Positions 32,961 through 41,507 of a stretch of 64,000 bases of DNA are shown here, piece after piece. Origin of the DNA: Streptomyces roseifaciens. GTDB taxonomy: Bacteria; Actinomycetota; Actinomycetes; Streptomycetales; Streptomycetaceae. The stretch lies in the NCBI RefSeq assembly GCF_001445655.1, contig NZ_LNBE01000004.1, forward strand, positions 682,001-746,000, written 5' to 3'. Both the position numbers and the translations under genes were made by a program. The notes beneath the pieces are model-generated. The model was not told the DNA's origin and searched no databases. It saw nothing but the letters and a program-made list of their open reading frames with translations. The stretch's first letter is position 1. Each line of letters starts with the position of its first letter.

Positions 32961-32980
32961 TATCTACCGGTTATCTACCG
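32961..32980. repeat. Direct repeat TATCTACCG in the phosphatase promoter region
   Basis: TATCTACCG occurs at 32961-32969 and 32972-32980, an 11-bp (one helical turn) period, 50-70 bp upstream of the phosphatase start and directly after the rhomboid-like stop. The AT-rich spacing suggests a promoter with a regulator site. Confidence 0.4.
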
Positions 32981-33586
32981 TTATTGTGCCGAACGGAGAG
33001 CGAGCCCGCGCTCGCACCCCAGCCCCAGGCCGATTCCCAGGCCCAGGGCCGTCAGGTGTCCCGCGTCCGTGAAGGTCGGGCGGCGGTGCAGGAGGGGGCG
33101 GGCGCAGAGGGTCAGGAGGGCCGCGTACGCGCCCGTGCGGGCCGCGCCCCGCGGGAGGAGCGCGCCCAGCGTGCCGAGGGCGGCGTAATACCCGTAGCTC
33201 GGGCCGACGTCGGTCGCGGACCGCGTGCGCGCGGGGGCGCGCACGGCGCGCAGCCCCCGGTAGACCAGGAGCGACGCGCCCACGTGCCCGAGGACGAACG
33301 CGCCCGCCGCCCACCAGGCGCCGTACGCGTACTCCGTGTATCCGAGCACCGCCAGGAGCAGCAGCGCGTAGGGCAGTTCCAGCGGCCCCTCGGTCAGGAG
33401 CGCGCTGGTCGCCAGGGTGTCCCAGCGCCCGGCGTCGAGATTGTCGACATTGGTCGAACACCGGCGCAGGATGCGCTCGCGCGCGGCGGGCGCGAGCATC
33501 CGGTGCAGGGCGTAGGAACCGGCGAGGAGCCCGCCGACGTAGACGGGCGCGAGGCGTACCTGGGGCACGCGGGGCAAGGAGATCAC
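32981..33586 (-). CDS. Rhomboid-like membrane protein
   Basis: This 201-residue protein (GTG start at 33586, VISLPRVP) has about six hydrophobic segments. Two motifs fit an intramembrane rhomboid: VGPSYGYYAALG, where the Ser could correspond to the GxSG nucleophile, and DAGHLTALGLGIG, with the His of HxxGxxxG in the last helix. Whether it is catalytically active is uncertain because the nucleophile motif is GPSYG rather than GxSG. ORF length upstream allows a longer product, but the extra sequence is poorly protein-like and overlaps a large hairpin. Confidence 0.65.
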   Translation of the reverse strand: MISLPRVPQVRLAPVYVGGLLAGSYALHRMLAPAARERILRRCSTNVDNLDAGRWDTLATSALLTEGPLELPYALLLLAVLGYTEYAYGAWWAAGAFVLGHVGASLLVYRGLRAVRAPARTRSATDVGPSYGYYAALGTLGALLPRGAARTGAYAALLTLCARPLLHRRPTFTDAGHLTALGLGIGLGLGCERGLALRSAQ

Positions 33587-33657
33587 CGGCCCATGGTCAC
33601 CCGGGAACCCGGCCCGGGCCAGAGCCGCGGGGCTGCTTGCCGCAGCCCGGCGGTGCC

Positions 33658-33799
33658 GTCGTGGTGGAGCGCCGTCGCGGCGGAAGTGTCCTTGCCTGCG
33701 GCAAGGGGCAGGAGCCGGCCGGTGGCACGTGGCCCGACGGCCGGCAGGCCTCCGGCCGCAGGCAGGAATGAATCCGCCGCAACGGCGCTCCACCACGAC
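33658..33799. repeat. 142-bp intergenic inverted repeat
   Basis: Arms of 27 bp (33658-33684 and 33773-33799, one mismatch) enclose further complementary stretches (TGCCTGCGGC near 33693 with GCCGCAGGCA near 33755). It lies between the GH89 stop (33828) and the rhomboid-like start (33586). It could be a terminator or a small mobile repeat. There is no coding signal inside. Confidence 0.6.
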
Positions 33800-33827
33800 G
33801 CTGGGATCCGGCGGTGCCGGACCCGGC

Positions 33828-36800
33828 CTACGCGTCCACGGCCCAGCCCGCGAACTGCGCAAGCCCCCGCGCCCCGCTGCCGTCGTTGCCCGCCGTCAGG
33901 AACAACCCCACGTCCTGCCACGCGGCAGCACCCCGCACCGTCGCCGTGGCGACCGGGAGCCACGTCTCGCCGTCCGTCGCGTACTCCGCGTCGAACGTGC
34001 CGGCCCCGGTGCGTGTGAGGCGCAGGGAGACCGGGGCGCGGACGCCCTTCACCTGGCGGTAGGTGTCGAACGTGCCGTCGCCGTCGGCGTCGTAGGACAG
34101 GACGACGCCCTGCCCCGGCGTCACCGCCAGGTTCACGGCCCCCGCCGACCACGGCGTGCCGAGGGCGTTGCGCACGATGATGCCCGTACGCGCCCAGCTT
34201 CCCGTGTCCGTCTGGCCGAGGACGCGCACCCGGGCGGTCGCGCCGGACGCCAGCGCGCCCGCCCGGTACACCGCACCGAACTCCTCGGTCCGTCTCCACA
34301 GGTCGTCGCCCGAGCCGTCGATCGCGAAGCGGTCCGCGCCCAACTGGCCGAAGACGGCGGCGTTGTTGGTGAACGTCCGCCACCCGGCGGCCAGGGGACC
34401 GGCCAGGAAGAGCGTCCCGGAGCGCACGGCCCGCACCGGCTCCTCGCCCTGCGGCCCGTAGCGGGCGCTCACCTCGTACGGCAGGGGCTGCAGCGGCTGC
34501 TCCAGCGGGGCGGCGGGGGCGGTGACGCGCCAGCGGGCCGAGCCCGTGGCCCCGGGGTCCAGGCGCGGCAGCGACGTGGGGCCCTGGGCGACGGCCGCGA
34601 GGCCGGAGACGGCGAGGGCGACGGGCCCGGTGGCGCGGAAGCCGTTGACGTTGGCGAGGGAGACGGTGAGCGCCGCCGTACCGCCCGGCGCGACGGCCGC
34701 CGGCTCCAGGGCGGCCGCGAGCGCCCCCTGGTAGGGCGCGGCCGCCAGCGTGTCCCGTACGCGCACCGCCGTGCGGTACGGGTCGCCCACCGGCCGCTGC
34801 GCGTGCTCGGTGCGCTCGCGCGTCCAGAACTCCTCGACGGCGTACCAGTCGACGGCCCGCGGCGCCCGCCCGGCCCGCAGGGCGTCCTCCAGCTCCTCCA
34901 GCCAGCGGCGCCACCGCGGCAGGTAGAAGTCGCCGACGAGGCCGTGCCAGTCGCGGCTCGCGTAGTCGTGCAGCTTCCCGCCGTCGGAGGTGCTGCGCCC
35001 GCCCCACACGGTGACGAGGACGCGCGCGGTGCGCTCCAGCTCGGCGGCCTCGTCGGGGTCGGTGCCCATGGCCCGGGCGGCCGCGGTCCAGGGGCCGAGC
35101 AGGAACGCCTTGTGCGTCCCCGCGATGTCGTCGGCGAGCCGCATCAGCTTCAGCCACAGCGCGGACAGCGTGCGGAAGGAGGCCAGGTCCTTGCGCGCGT
35201 ACGCCTCCTTGAGCTGGGGGAGGAGCTGCCGGCTGCGGTGGGCGACGGCCTGCCGGGCCACGTCGACCAGGTCGTGGCGGTAGGTGTCGGTGCCGCGCGG
35301 CCCGGCGGCGACGCCGAGCAGCGAGGTGAGGACGGTGTCGAAGCGGGCCGGGTCGTAGGACGGGGCGTTCGGCGCGTACTCGGCGGCGCGGTCGGCGCCG
35401 AGGGCCGGGCGGGCGGCGAAGAGGCTGTCGTGCGGGTCGCTGCGTCCGGGCGCGCTCTGCCGGTAGGCGGTGTCGCCCAGCACGGTCCACGCCTCCTGCG
35501 CCGCCTTGTCCGCACGGCCGTAGCGGAAGGCGGCGTACGCGCCGAACCACCGGGCCCGGTCGGGCGCGCGCTCCAGCCAGGCCAGCTCGGAGAAGTACTC
35601 GAAGGCGGCGGGGTCGCGGTCGGCGCCCTCCGGCATGAACGCCGTGCCGGCCAGGGCGCTGCCGGGCTTGTCGCGCCACGCGAAGAACTTCTCGTCCCAC
35701 ACGTGCGTCTTGGCGCCGATCGTGGTCCGCCCGCCGAAGTTCGGGATGCTGCCGAAGGCGTACGGGGTGCCGCCCCAGTCCTTCTCGCGGTCGGTGACGC
35801 CCTTGAAGCGGTCGGAGATGCCGTCGACGATCAGCATCCGCTGCCGGTCGACCGCGCCGAGCAGCTCGGGCAGCGGGTTGTCCTCCCAGCCGAGGATCAC
35901 CCAGGTCGCCTCCGGGTGCGCGGTGCGCAGGGCCTTCTCGACGGCGCGGGCGGCGGCCGCGACGGGCACGTCGCCCGCGGCGCCGCCCTCGTGCAGCAGG
36001 TCCATCTTGAAGTGCTGCGCGGGGCCGAGGAGGCGTTCCTGGTGGCGGTAGAAGGACGCGGCGACGGCGGCGAACGCGCCGGAGCGCGGGTCGAGCCAGT
36101 CCGGTCGCCGGAATCCGTGCCAGATGCCCTGCGGGACGACGCGGGCGTCCGCGTTGCGCGCGGCGAAGCCCTCGGGCACGGAGCCGTAGTAGCCGGGCAG
36201 GACGGGCGCCATGCCCAGCTCGCGCAGCCGGGCGGTGATCCGGGCCCCGAGGGCGGCGCGGGCGTCGATGAGCTTGCGGCCGAGCGGGCCGCCGTAGCCG
36301 CTGAGGTTCTGCAGCAGCCACCACGGCTGGTGGGAGGGGGCGGGCAGCCAGCCGCGGGCCTCGGCGTCGTCGTAGCCGAAGTCGCGCAGGACGCACTCGT
36401 AGACCGCTTCGTGCCCGCTTATCACCAGGACCTCGTTGCAGCCGTGCAGGGCCAGGACGTCGATCATCCGCTCCCAGTAGGCCCAGTCGGCGTACGGGAA
36501 GGTGTAGCCGTCGTTGGTGTCGTTGAGGGCGAAGCGGTGCCGGAGTCCGGTGGATCGTTTCAGCGGGCGGGCCGGGGCGGGCAGGCTGCGGGGCAGGTCG
36601 ACGTGGCGGGCGCTCCAGGTGATGTGCGCCCCGCACACGTACTTGAGGTACCAGTGCACCCCCGTCAGCAGCACCGCCGGGCTCGTCCCGGCCACCTCGA
36701 TCCGCCCCGTGCGGCCGGTGACCTCGAACAGGTCCCCGCCCCCGGCGGCCGCGAGCGGGGTCAGCCGGAACTGCTCCGCGTGCCCGCCCAGCAGCCGTAC

Positions 36801-36968
36801 GAGCGCCGCCTTCGCGGGGGCGGTGTCGAAGGGCACGCGGGCGGCGGCCCGGGCGGGTGCGCGGGAGGCGAGGGCGGCTCCGGCCCCGACCGCGCCGGCG
36901 GCCCCCAGCAGCAGGCGTCTCGACGGGTTCGGCTGATCGGTCGACTGAACGGCCGGCTGATCGGTCAT
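33828..36968 (-). CDS. Secreted GH89 alpha-N-acetylglucosaminidase
   Basis: This large protein (1,046 residues from ATG 36968, 1,050 from GTG 36980) has a Tat signal (NPSRRLLLGAAG) ending near residue 40. It contains the NAGLU domains: N-terminal (VTGRTGRIEVAGTSPAVLL), the catalytic barrel (LALHGCNEVLVISGHEAVYE, LPGYYGSVPEGF, GIWHGFRRPDWLDPRS, HFKMDLLHEGGAAGD) and the C-terminal helical domain. The last 250 residues add a beta-rich module (TGIIVRNALGTPWSAG, YDADGDGTFDTY) like a carbohydrate-binding or laminin-G-type domain. It removes terminal alpha-GlcNAc from glycans outside the cell. Confidence 0.9.
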   Translation of the reverse strand: MTDQPAVQSTDQPNPSRRLLLGAAGAVGAGAALASRAPARAAARVPFDTAPAKAALVRLLGGHAEQFRLTPLAAAGGGDLFEVTGRTGRIEVAGTSPAVLLTGVHWYLKYVCGAHITWSARHVDLPRSLPAPARPLKRSTGLRHRFALNDTNDGYTFPYADWAYWERMIDVLALHGCNEVLVISGHEAVYECVLRDFGYDDAEARGWLPAPSHQPWWLLQNLSGYGGPLGRKLIDARAALGARITARLRELGMAPVLPGYYGSVPEGFAARNADARVVPQGIWHGFRRPDWLDPRSGAFAAVAASFYRHQERLLGPAQHFKMDLLHEGGAAGDVPVAAAARAVEKALRTAHPEATWVILGWEDNPLPELLGAVDRQRMLIVDGISDRFKGVTDREKDWGGTPYAFGSIPNFGGRTTIGAKTHVWDEKFFAWRDKPGSALAGTAFMPEGADRDPAAFEYFSELAWLERAPDRARWFGAYAAFRYGRADKAAQEAWTVLGDTAYRQSAPGRSDPHDSLFAARPALGADRAAEYAPNAPSYDPARFDTVLTSLLGVAAGPRGTDTYRHDLVDVARQAVAHRSRQLLPQLKEAYARKDLASFRTLSALWLKLMRLADDIAGTHKAFLLGPWTAAARAMGTDPDEAAELERTARVLVTVWGGRSTSDGGKLHDYASRDWHGLVGDFYLPRWRRWLEELEDALRAGRAPRAVDWYAVEEFWTRERTEHAQRPVGDPYRTAVRVRDTLAAAPYQGALAAALEPAAVAPGGTAALTVSLANVNGFRATGPVALAVSGLAAVAQGPTSLPRLDPGATGSARWRVTAPAAPLEQPLQPLPYEVSARYGPQGEEPVRAVRSGTLFLAGPLAAGWRTFTNNAAVFGQLGADRFAIDGSGDDLWRRTEEFGAVYRAGALASGATARVRVLGQTDTGSWARTGIIVRNALGTPWSAGAVNLAVTPGQGVVLSYDADGDGTFDTYRQVKGVRAPVSLRLTRTGAGTFDAEYATDGETWLPVATATVRGAAAWQDVGLFLTAGNDGSGARGLAQFAGWAVDA

Positions 36969-37061
36969 GGCGCTCCCCACTGTGCTGAATGCGACAACGG
37001 ACGCGTGCGCGGCGCACGTTAACCGCCGTCACATGCGGGAGCAACGGGACGCGCTCTGCGT

Positions 37062-37760
37062 TCAGCCCCGCCCGGGGTGCCGGTGGGCCGGTCGGCCCCG
37101 GCCGGGATCGCCCCGGTCGAGGTACGCCAGCACCGCGAGGACGCGGCGGTTGTCGTCGTCGGACGGCGGCAGGCCGAGCTTGCCGAAGATGTTCGACGTG
37201 TGCTTCGCCACCGCCCGCTCGGTCACCTGCAGCTGCGCGGCGATCGCCGCGTTGGACCGGCCCTGCGCCATCAGCTCGATCACCTCGCGCTCGCGCGGCG
37301 TCAGCCGGCCCATCGGCCGGTCCTGCTCCCGCCGGGACAGCAGCTGCGAGATGACCTGCGGATCCATGGCGGTGCCGCCCGCCGCGACCCTGCGCACCGC
37401 GTCCACGAACTGTCCGGCCTCGAAGACCCGGTCCTTGAGCAGATAGCCGACCCCGCCGCTGCCGTCGGCGAGCAGCTCCCGCGCGTACAGCTGCTCCACG
37501 TGCTGGGACAGCACCAGCACCGGCAGGCCCGGCGTCTCCCGCCGCGCCGCCAGGGCACACTGCAGGCCCTCGTCGGTGAACGACGGCGGCAGCCGTACGT
37601 CCACCACCGCCACGTCCGGCCGCAGCTCGGCGAGGGCCCGGGAGAGCTCGGGGCCGCTCTCCACGGCCGCGGCGATCTCGAAGCCGTACGCCTCCAGCAG
37701 CCGGACCAGACCGTCCCTCAGCAGGAACAGGTCTTCGGCGAGCACAACGCGCACGGGCAC
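37062..37760 (-). CDS. NarL/LuxR-type response regulator
   Basis: This 232-residue protein has a receiver domain (acidic residues in VLAEDLFLLR, phospho-acceptor Asp in AVVDVRLPP, Lys in YLLKDRVF) and a LuxR-type HTH (LTPREREVIELMAQGRSNAA, KHTSNIFGKLGL). The C-terminal tail (GRGRPAHRHPGRG) is basic and disordered. It is the partner of the histidine kinase encoded 121 bp upstream on the same strand. The response output is unknown. Confidence 0.93.
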   Translation of the reverse strand: MPVRVVLAEDLFLLRDGLVRLLEAYGFEIAAAVESGPELSRALAELRPDVAVVDVRLPPSFTDEGLQCALAARRETPGLPVLVLSQHVEQLYARELLADGSGGVGYLLKDRVFEAGQFVDAVRRVAAGGTAMDPQVISQLLSRREQDRPMGRLTPREREVIELMAQGRSNAAIAAQLQVTERAVAKHTSNIFGKLGLPPSDDDNRRVLAVLAYLDRGDPGRGRPAHRHPGRG

Positions 37761-37881
37761 TCCATCGTGGGCAGGGGCGGCACCCCTCGACAGCCCGGCG
37801 GGCAGGGGCGGTTCGCCTCCATCGTCGCCGATCCCGCAGGGGCCGCGGGAACCGGGCGCAGGCGGGCCCCGCGGCGGCTCG

Positions 37882-39168
37882 TCAGCGCAGGGCGCAGGGG
37901 ATCTCCATCGTCACCATCGTCGGGCCGCCGGCCGGGCTGCTGACGGCCAGGACCCCGTCCAGCGTGCCGAGCCGGCGCTCGATGCCGGCGAGCCCGGAGC
38001 CCGCGGACCCGCCCGGGGCACCCGGGGCGACGGCCCCGCCGCGGCCGTCGTCGGTGACCGCTATCCGCAGCATGCCCTCGGCGTGGTGCACGTCGACCCA
38101 CACCTGCCGGGCGCCCGAGTGCTTGGCGGCGTTGGTGAGCACCTCGCTCACCGCGAAGTACGCCGCCGTCTCGACGGGCTCCGCGGCCCGGCCCGCCAGC
38201 TCGACGTCCACCTCGACGGGCATCCGCATCCGCAGCGCGAGGGCCCGCAGGGCGTCGCCCAGGCCGCGCTCCGCGAGCACCGGCGGGTGGATGCCGCGCA
38301 CCAGGTCGCGCAGCTCGGTGAGGGCCTCGGCGGAGTCGGCGCGGGTCGCGGCGGCGAGCTGCTTGGCGCGGGCCGGGTCCGATTCGATCAGCGCCTCGAT
38401 GGTGCCGAGGCTCATCCCCATCGCGACCAGGCGGGCCTGTGCCCCGTCGTGCAGGTCGCGCTCGATGCGGCGCAGCTCGGCGGCGGAGCCGTCCACGGCG
38501 TCGTGCCGGGTCTCGGTGAGCCGGTCCACGCGCTGCGCCAGCTCGCGCTCGCGGAGGGTGGCCCATCCGGGCGCCAGCATCTGCCCGGCCAGCAGGAAGT
38601 CCAGGCGCAGCAGCGGTCGTGCGACGAAGACGGCCAGGACGGCCAGGGCGCAGCCGAGGCCGGCCGCCAGGTTCGCGGTGAACTGGTCGGTGACCGGGAT
38701 GAACGCGTACCACTGGGTGCCGTCCGCCCGGACGATCGGCTTCCAGACGCCGAGGGCCAGCACGAAGCCCCAGGGCAGATAGAGGACGAGGGTGGGCGGC
38801 AGGAGGGCCAGGAACGTGCCCGCCACCGCATCCACCGGCAGCCACAGCAGGTCGCGCCAGGTGGCGGGGTCCTTGAGCAGGGCCGTGCAGAACTCCACAC
38901 GACCTGCGAGGCCGGGGCGCCGGGCGGGCATCGGCCGGTACGGATCGGGGATCTCCACGCCGGCCCACGCCCGTGCCTGGCGGCGCCGCAGCGACGCGTG
39001 GGCCCGTACACCCGCCAGCACCACGGGGGTGGTGAACAGGCCGATCCCCAGCACCGTGAGGACCAGCGACACCAGGGTGAGCGCGAACAGCAGGATCGAC
39101 GTCGCCATGCCGAAGATCGCCAGCCACAGGCCGCGGGCAGCGGCCAGTAGTGCGTTGCTGACCTTCAT
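37882..39168 (-). CDS. NarL-system sensor histidine kinase
   Basis: This 428-residue membrane kinase has an N-terminal sensor region with about four transmembrane helices (residues 1-200). The HisKA_3 dimerisation box is ERDLHDGAQARLVAMG (phospho-His in LHDG) and the ATPase region is DDGRGG and GSGLAGIERRLGTL. The ATG at 39168 (MKVSNALL) is chosen because it starts just before the first helix; longer versions run into a G-rich intergenic tract. It pairs with the regulator at 37062-37760. Confidence 0.9.
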   Translation of the reverse strand: MKVSNALLAAARGLWLAIFGMATSILLFALTLVSLVLTVLGIGLFTTPVVLAGVRAHASLRRRQARAWAGVEIPDPYRPMPARRPGLAGRVEFCTALLKDPATWRDLLWLPVDAVAGTFLALLPPTLVLYLPWGFVLALGVWKPIVRADGTQWYAFIPVTDQFTANLAAGLGCALAVLAVFVARPLLRLDFLLAGQMLAPGWATLRERELAQRVDRLTETRHDAVDGSAAELRRIERDLHDGAQARLVAMGMSLGTIEALIESDPARAKQLAAATRADSAEALTELRDLVRGIHPPVLAERGLGDALRALALRMRMPVEVDVELAGRAAEPVETAAYFAVSEVLTNAAKHSGARQVWVDVHHAEGMLRIAVTDDGRGGAVAPGAPGGSAGSGLAGIERRLGTLDGVLAVSSPAGGPTMVTMEIPCALR

Positions 39169-39341
39169 CCGGTGTCCCCCCGAGTACGTTCCCGGGCCCG
39201 TCCCTCGGGCCCGGGAACCAGTCTGGCCGTCCGCGGCATGATCGTCACTGGGGGCACCGCCCCGGCCGGGGGTGTACCTAGCCCCCCTCTGACCTCGGCC
39301 TTCGGCCTCAGGGGAGGCCCCAGGGAGGCCTCGGAGGACTT

Positions 39342-39370
39342 GGGGGACTTGGGGGACTCGGGGGAGGGGG
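39342..39370 (+). other. Potential G-quadruplex tract
   Basis: Four runs of five G (39342-39346, 39351-39355, 39360-39364, 39366-39370) are separated by loops of 4, 4 and 1 nt on the plus strand. It lies between the winged-helix gene stop (39375) and the kinase start. As RNA on the minus strand it would be C-rich, so any folding would be on the non-transcribed strand. Confidence 0.5.
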
Positions 39371-39374
39371 AAGA

Positions 39375-39986
39375 TCAGAAGCCGGCCGGCGGCGCGTACT
39401 TGTAGCCGACGCGGCGGACGGTGACGATCGAGGCGCGGTGCTCGGCGCCCATCTTGCGGCGCAGCCGGGCCACGTGCACGTCCACGGTCCGGCCGTCGCC
39501 CACGTGCCCGTAACCCCACACCGTGGTCACCAACTGGTCGCGGGTGTGCACCCGGTGGGGGTGCGCGACGAGGTGGGCCAGCAGCTCGAACTCCAGGTAC
39601 GTGAGGTCGAGCGGGCGCCCGGCCACGCTGGCCGTGCGCTGCTCCGGGTCGATGCTCACCAGCGCGTCCCCGTGGGTGGCGGCGGGCGCGGCCTCGGGGG
39701 CCTGCTGCTGCTCGGCCGGCACCAGCACCAGGTAGCCGATCATCGGCGGCTGGCCCGGCAGGGTGGGCAGGGTGTGCTGCGGCGCGGGCATCCAGGTGGC
39801 CGCACCGGAGTGCAGCAGCTCGGCGACCGGCGGCACCTCGTCCGGCGCGACGGCCCGGAGCCGGTGGCGGTGCGCGGTATGGGACGGGTGGGCGGGGTGC
39901 GCGGCGGTGGACGAGGCCGTGGCGGTGGCGGTGGCCGCGGCCGGGACGGACGGGGCGGGCACGGTGAGGGTACGGAGGTTCGTCAT
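39375..39986 (-). CDS. Winged-helix DNA-binding protein without a receiver domain
   Basis: This 203-residue protein ends in an OmpR/PhoB-type winged helix (about 110-200: LDLTYLEFELLAHLVAHP, VDVHVARLRRKMG, TVRRVGYKYAPP). The N-terminal 100 residues are Ala/Thr/His/Pro-rich with a short segment (MIGYLVLVPAEQQ) and contain no phospho-acceptor receiver motif. It therefore cannot be a standard response regulator and may be controlled through its N-terminal part. A possible short upstream ORF on the same strand (40089-40217) lies 102 bp ahead. Confidence 0.85.
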   Translation of the reverse strand: MTNLRTLTVPAPSVPAAATATATASSTAAHPAHPSHTAHRHRLRAVAPDEVPPVAELLHSGAATWMPAPQHTLPTLPGQPPMIGYLVLVPAEQQQAPEAAPAATHGDALVSIDPEQRTASVAGRPLDLTYLEFELLAHLVAHPHRVHTRDQLVTTVWGYGHVGDGRTVDVHVARLRRKMGAEHRASIVTVRRVGYKYAPPAGF

Positions 39987-40088
39987 GGAGAGCTCAGCTC
40001 TTTCGCGCGAGAGACCGTCGAGGGGACGTGCGTGTGCGCGGGGCCGTTGGCCGGAACCGGGGACCGGCGGCTGACTTCGACGTGGGGG

Positions 40089-40217
40089 TCAGCGGGAGGA
40101 GAGGGCCTGCGCGGAAGTCGCGCGGCAACACACTCGGTCGAAGTCGTCGTGCTGACGGGAAGGCCAGAAGGGCTCGAGGTCGCTGCGACCCGTCGCGGTG
40201 TTCTGGAAGCTGGCCAT
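40089..40217 (-). CDS. Possible 42-residue upstream ORF (leader peptide or small protein)
   Basis: The ORF reads MASFQNTATGRSDLEPFW and ends CRATSAQALSSR. Third codon positions are mostly G or C (about 85 percent), as in real genes of this genome. It sits upstream of and on the same strand as the winged-helix gene, with a weak GGGG ahead of its start. The paired Cys (RVCCRA) recall short Streptomyces leader peptides, but I cannot show that it is translated. Confidence 0.35.
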   Translation of the reverse strand: MASFQNTATGRSDLEPFWPSRQHDDFDRVCCRATSAQALSSR

Positions 40218-40342
40218 GCCCCTATTGAAGCATGACCTGCGACGCGACAGCAGACTCGGAGGGGCCGCGGATACGCAATCCTGGCGTGATGCGGACCACC
40301 GTGAACGCCCCGGCGAATACGGAGTAATCGGCTCCGGATGGT

Positions 40343-40381
40343 GGGGGCGGTGCGGGGGTGGTGCGGGGGTGGTGCGGGGCA
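40343..40381 (+). repeat. Tandem 11-bp G-rich repeat
   Basis: GGTGCGGGGGT is repeated at 40349-40359 and 40360-40370, followed by GGTGCGGGGCA. With the preceding G5 run the tract has four G-runs spaced by 6 nt, which could form a G-quadruplex. It lies between the S66 peptidase stop and the short ORF. The rest of the 39,987-40,430 gap holds nothing else that I can identify. Confidence 0.5.
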
Positions 40382-40430
40382 CCCTGGCGTCCGGGCCGGT
40401 GCGGGCCGGGGCGGTGCGGCCGGACGGCCG

Positions 40431-41474
40431 TCAGTACGTGACCGTGATCCGCCGCGCCGGGCCGTCCACCCGCACCAGGCCCCCGTACGGGATCACCAGC
40501 TGCGGATCGGTGTGCCCCAGGTCCACGTCGAAGACCGCCGTCATCCCGGGCGCGTACGCGTCCAGCGCGCGCTCCACCGCCTCCCGCTGCGCCCGCCGGT
40601 ACGCGGCGCCGTCCTCGCGGTTCAGCGGCCGGTCGAAGGACCATGCCTTCGGCCGGCCCATCAGCAGCGCGGAGAACTGCCGCAAGAGTCCCCGTTCGCC
40701 CATATTGCGCAGAATGCGGAAAACGTCCCCGGCGGAGGGCAGCTCCTCCGAGGTCTCCAGGAACAGCACGCGGCCCTCGTACGCCTCAGGGGCCCCGATC
40801 TCCCGGTCGGCCATCAGCAGCCACGACAGCACCTCGATGTTGCCGCCCCACGCGATGCCCTCCACCGCGCGGCCGGCGTTCCGCCACGACCACTCGTCGC
40901 AGGGCGCGAGCGCCGGCTCGCTCGCGAAGGTCTTCGGCTCGTCCCAGGGGCGGTCGACGTCGTTCGAGGCGCCGGGCGCCGTGAGCTCGTACGGCCCGTG
41001 AGCGAAGAGCGCGGCCCGCAGCGAGGCCGCCGTCCGCGGGTGCAGCGAGCCGGGCCGGCCGAGCTCCACCATGACGCTGCAGCCGTGGTACCCGACGATC
41101 CCCGTGGTGCTCAGCCAGGCCAGCAGCGCGGTGTTGTCGCTGTATCCGAAGAACGGTTTGGGGTGCGCCCGGACGAGTTCGCGGTCCAGCAGCGGCAGCA
41201 CCGTGATCTGGTCGTCGCCGCCGATGCTGGCGAACACGGCCGTGATGCCCGGGTCGGCGAAGGCCGCGTGCAGATCGGCGGCCCGCTCGGCGGGACTCGA
41301 CCCCATTTTCCGGGTCGTCGGATATTCCACCGGGCGCAGCCCGAATTCCGACTCCAGCCGCCGCAGCCCGAGTTCGAACGGGACGGGGAAGAGGCCCGGC
41401 AGCCCCGAGGACGGTGAGATCACCGCAACGCGGTCGCCGGGCCGGGGTTTGGGCGGGTACTCGGGTGCGTCCAT
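40431..41474 (-). CDS. S66 family (LD-carboxypeptidase/MccF-like) peptidase
   Basis: This 347-residue serine peptidase-like protein of family S66 has the nucleophile region FFGYSDNTALLAWL (Ser), preceded by FASIGGDDQITVLPLL, with the catalytic Glu and His supplied by the GGNIEVLSWL region and DLGHTDPQL near the C terminus. Members cleave tetrapeptide tails of murein or detoxify microcin C-like peptide nucleotides. This one resembles the MccF-like branch. It is cytoplasmic; no signal peptide is seen. Confidence 0.85.
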   Translation of the reverse strand: MDAPEYPPKPRPGDRVAVISPSSGLPGLFPVPFELGLRRLESEFGLRPVEYPTTRKMGSSPAERAADLHAAFADPGITAVFASIGGDDQITVLPLLDRELVRAHPKPFFGYSDNTALLAWLSTTGIVGYHGCSVMVELGRPGSLHPRTAASLRAALFAHGPYELTAPGASNDVDRPWDEPKTFASEPALAPCDEWSWRNAGRAVEGIAWGGNIEVLSWLLMADREIGAPEAYEGRVLFLETSEELPSAGDVFRILRNMGERGLLRQFSALLMGRPKAWSFDRPLNREDGAAYRRAQREAVERALDAYAPGMTAVFDVDLGHTDPQLVIPYGGLVRVDGPARRITVTY

Positions 41475-41507
41475 GCGGTCACCCTAGGCCGCACCGGGCC
41501 CTTCCGC

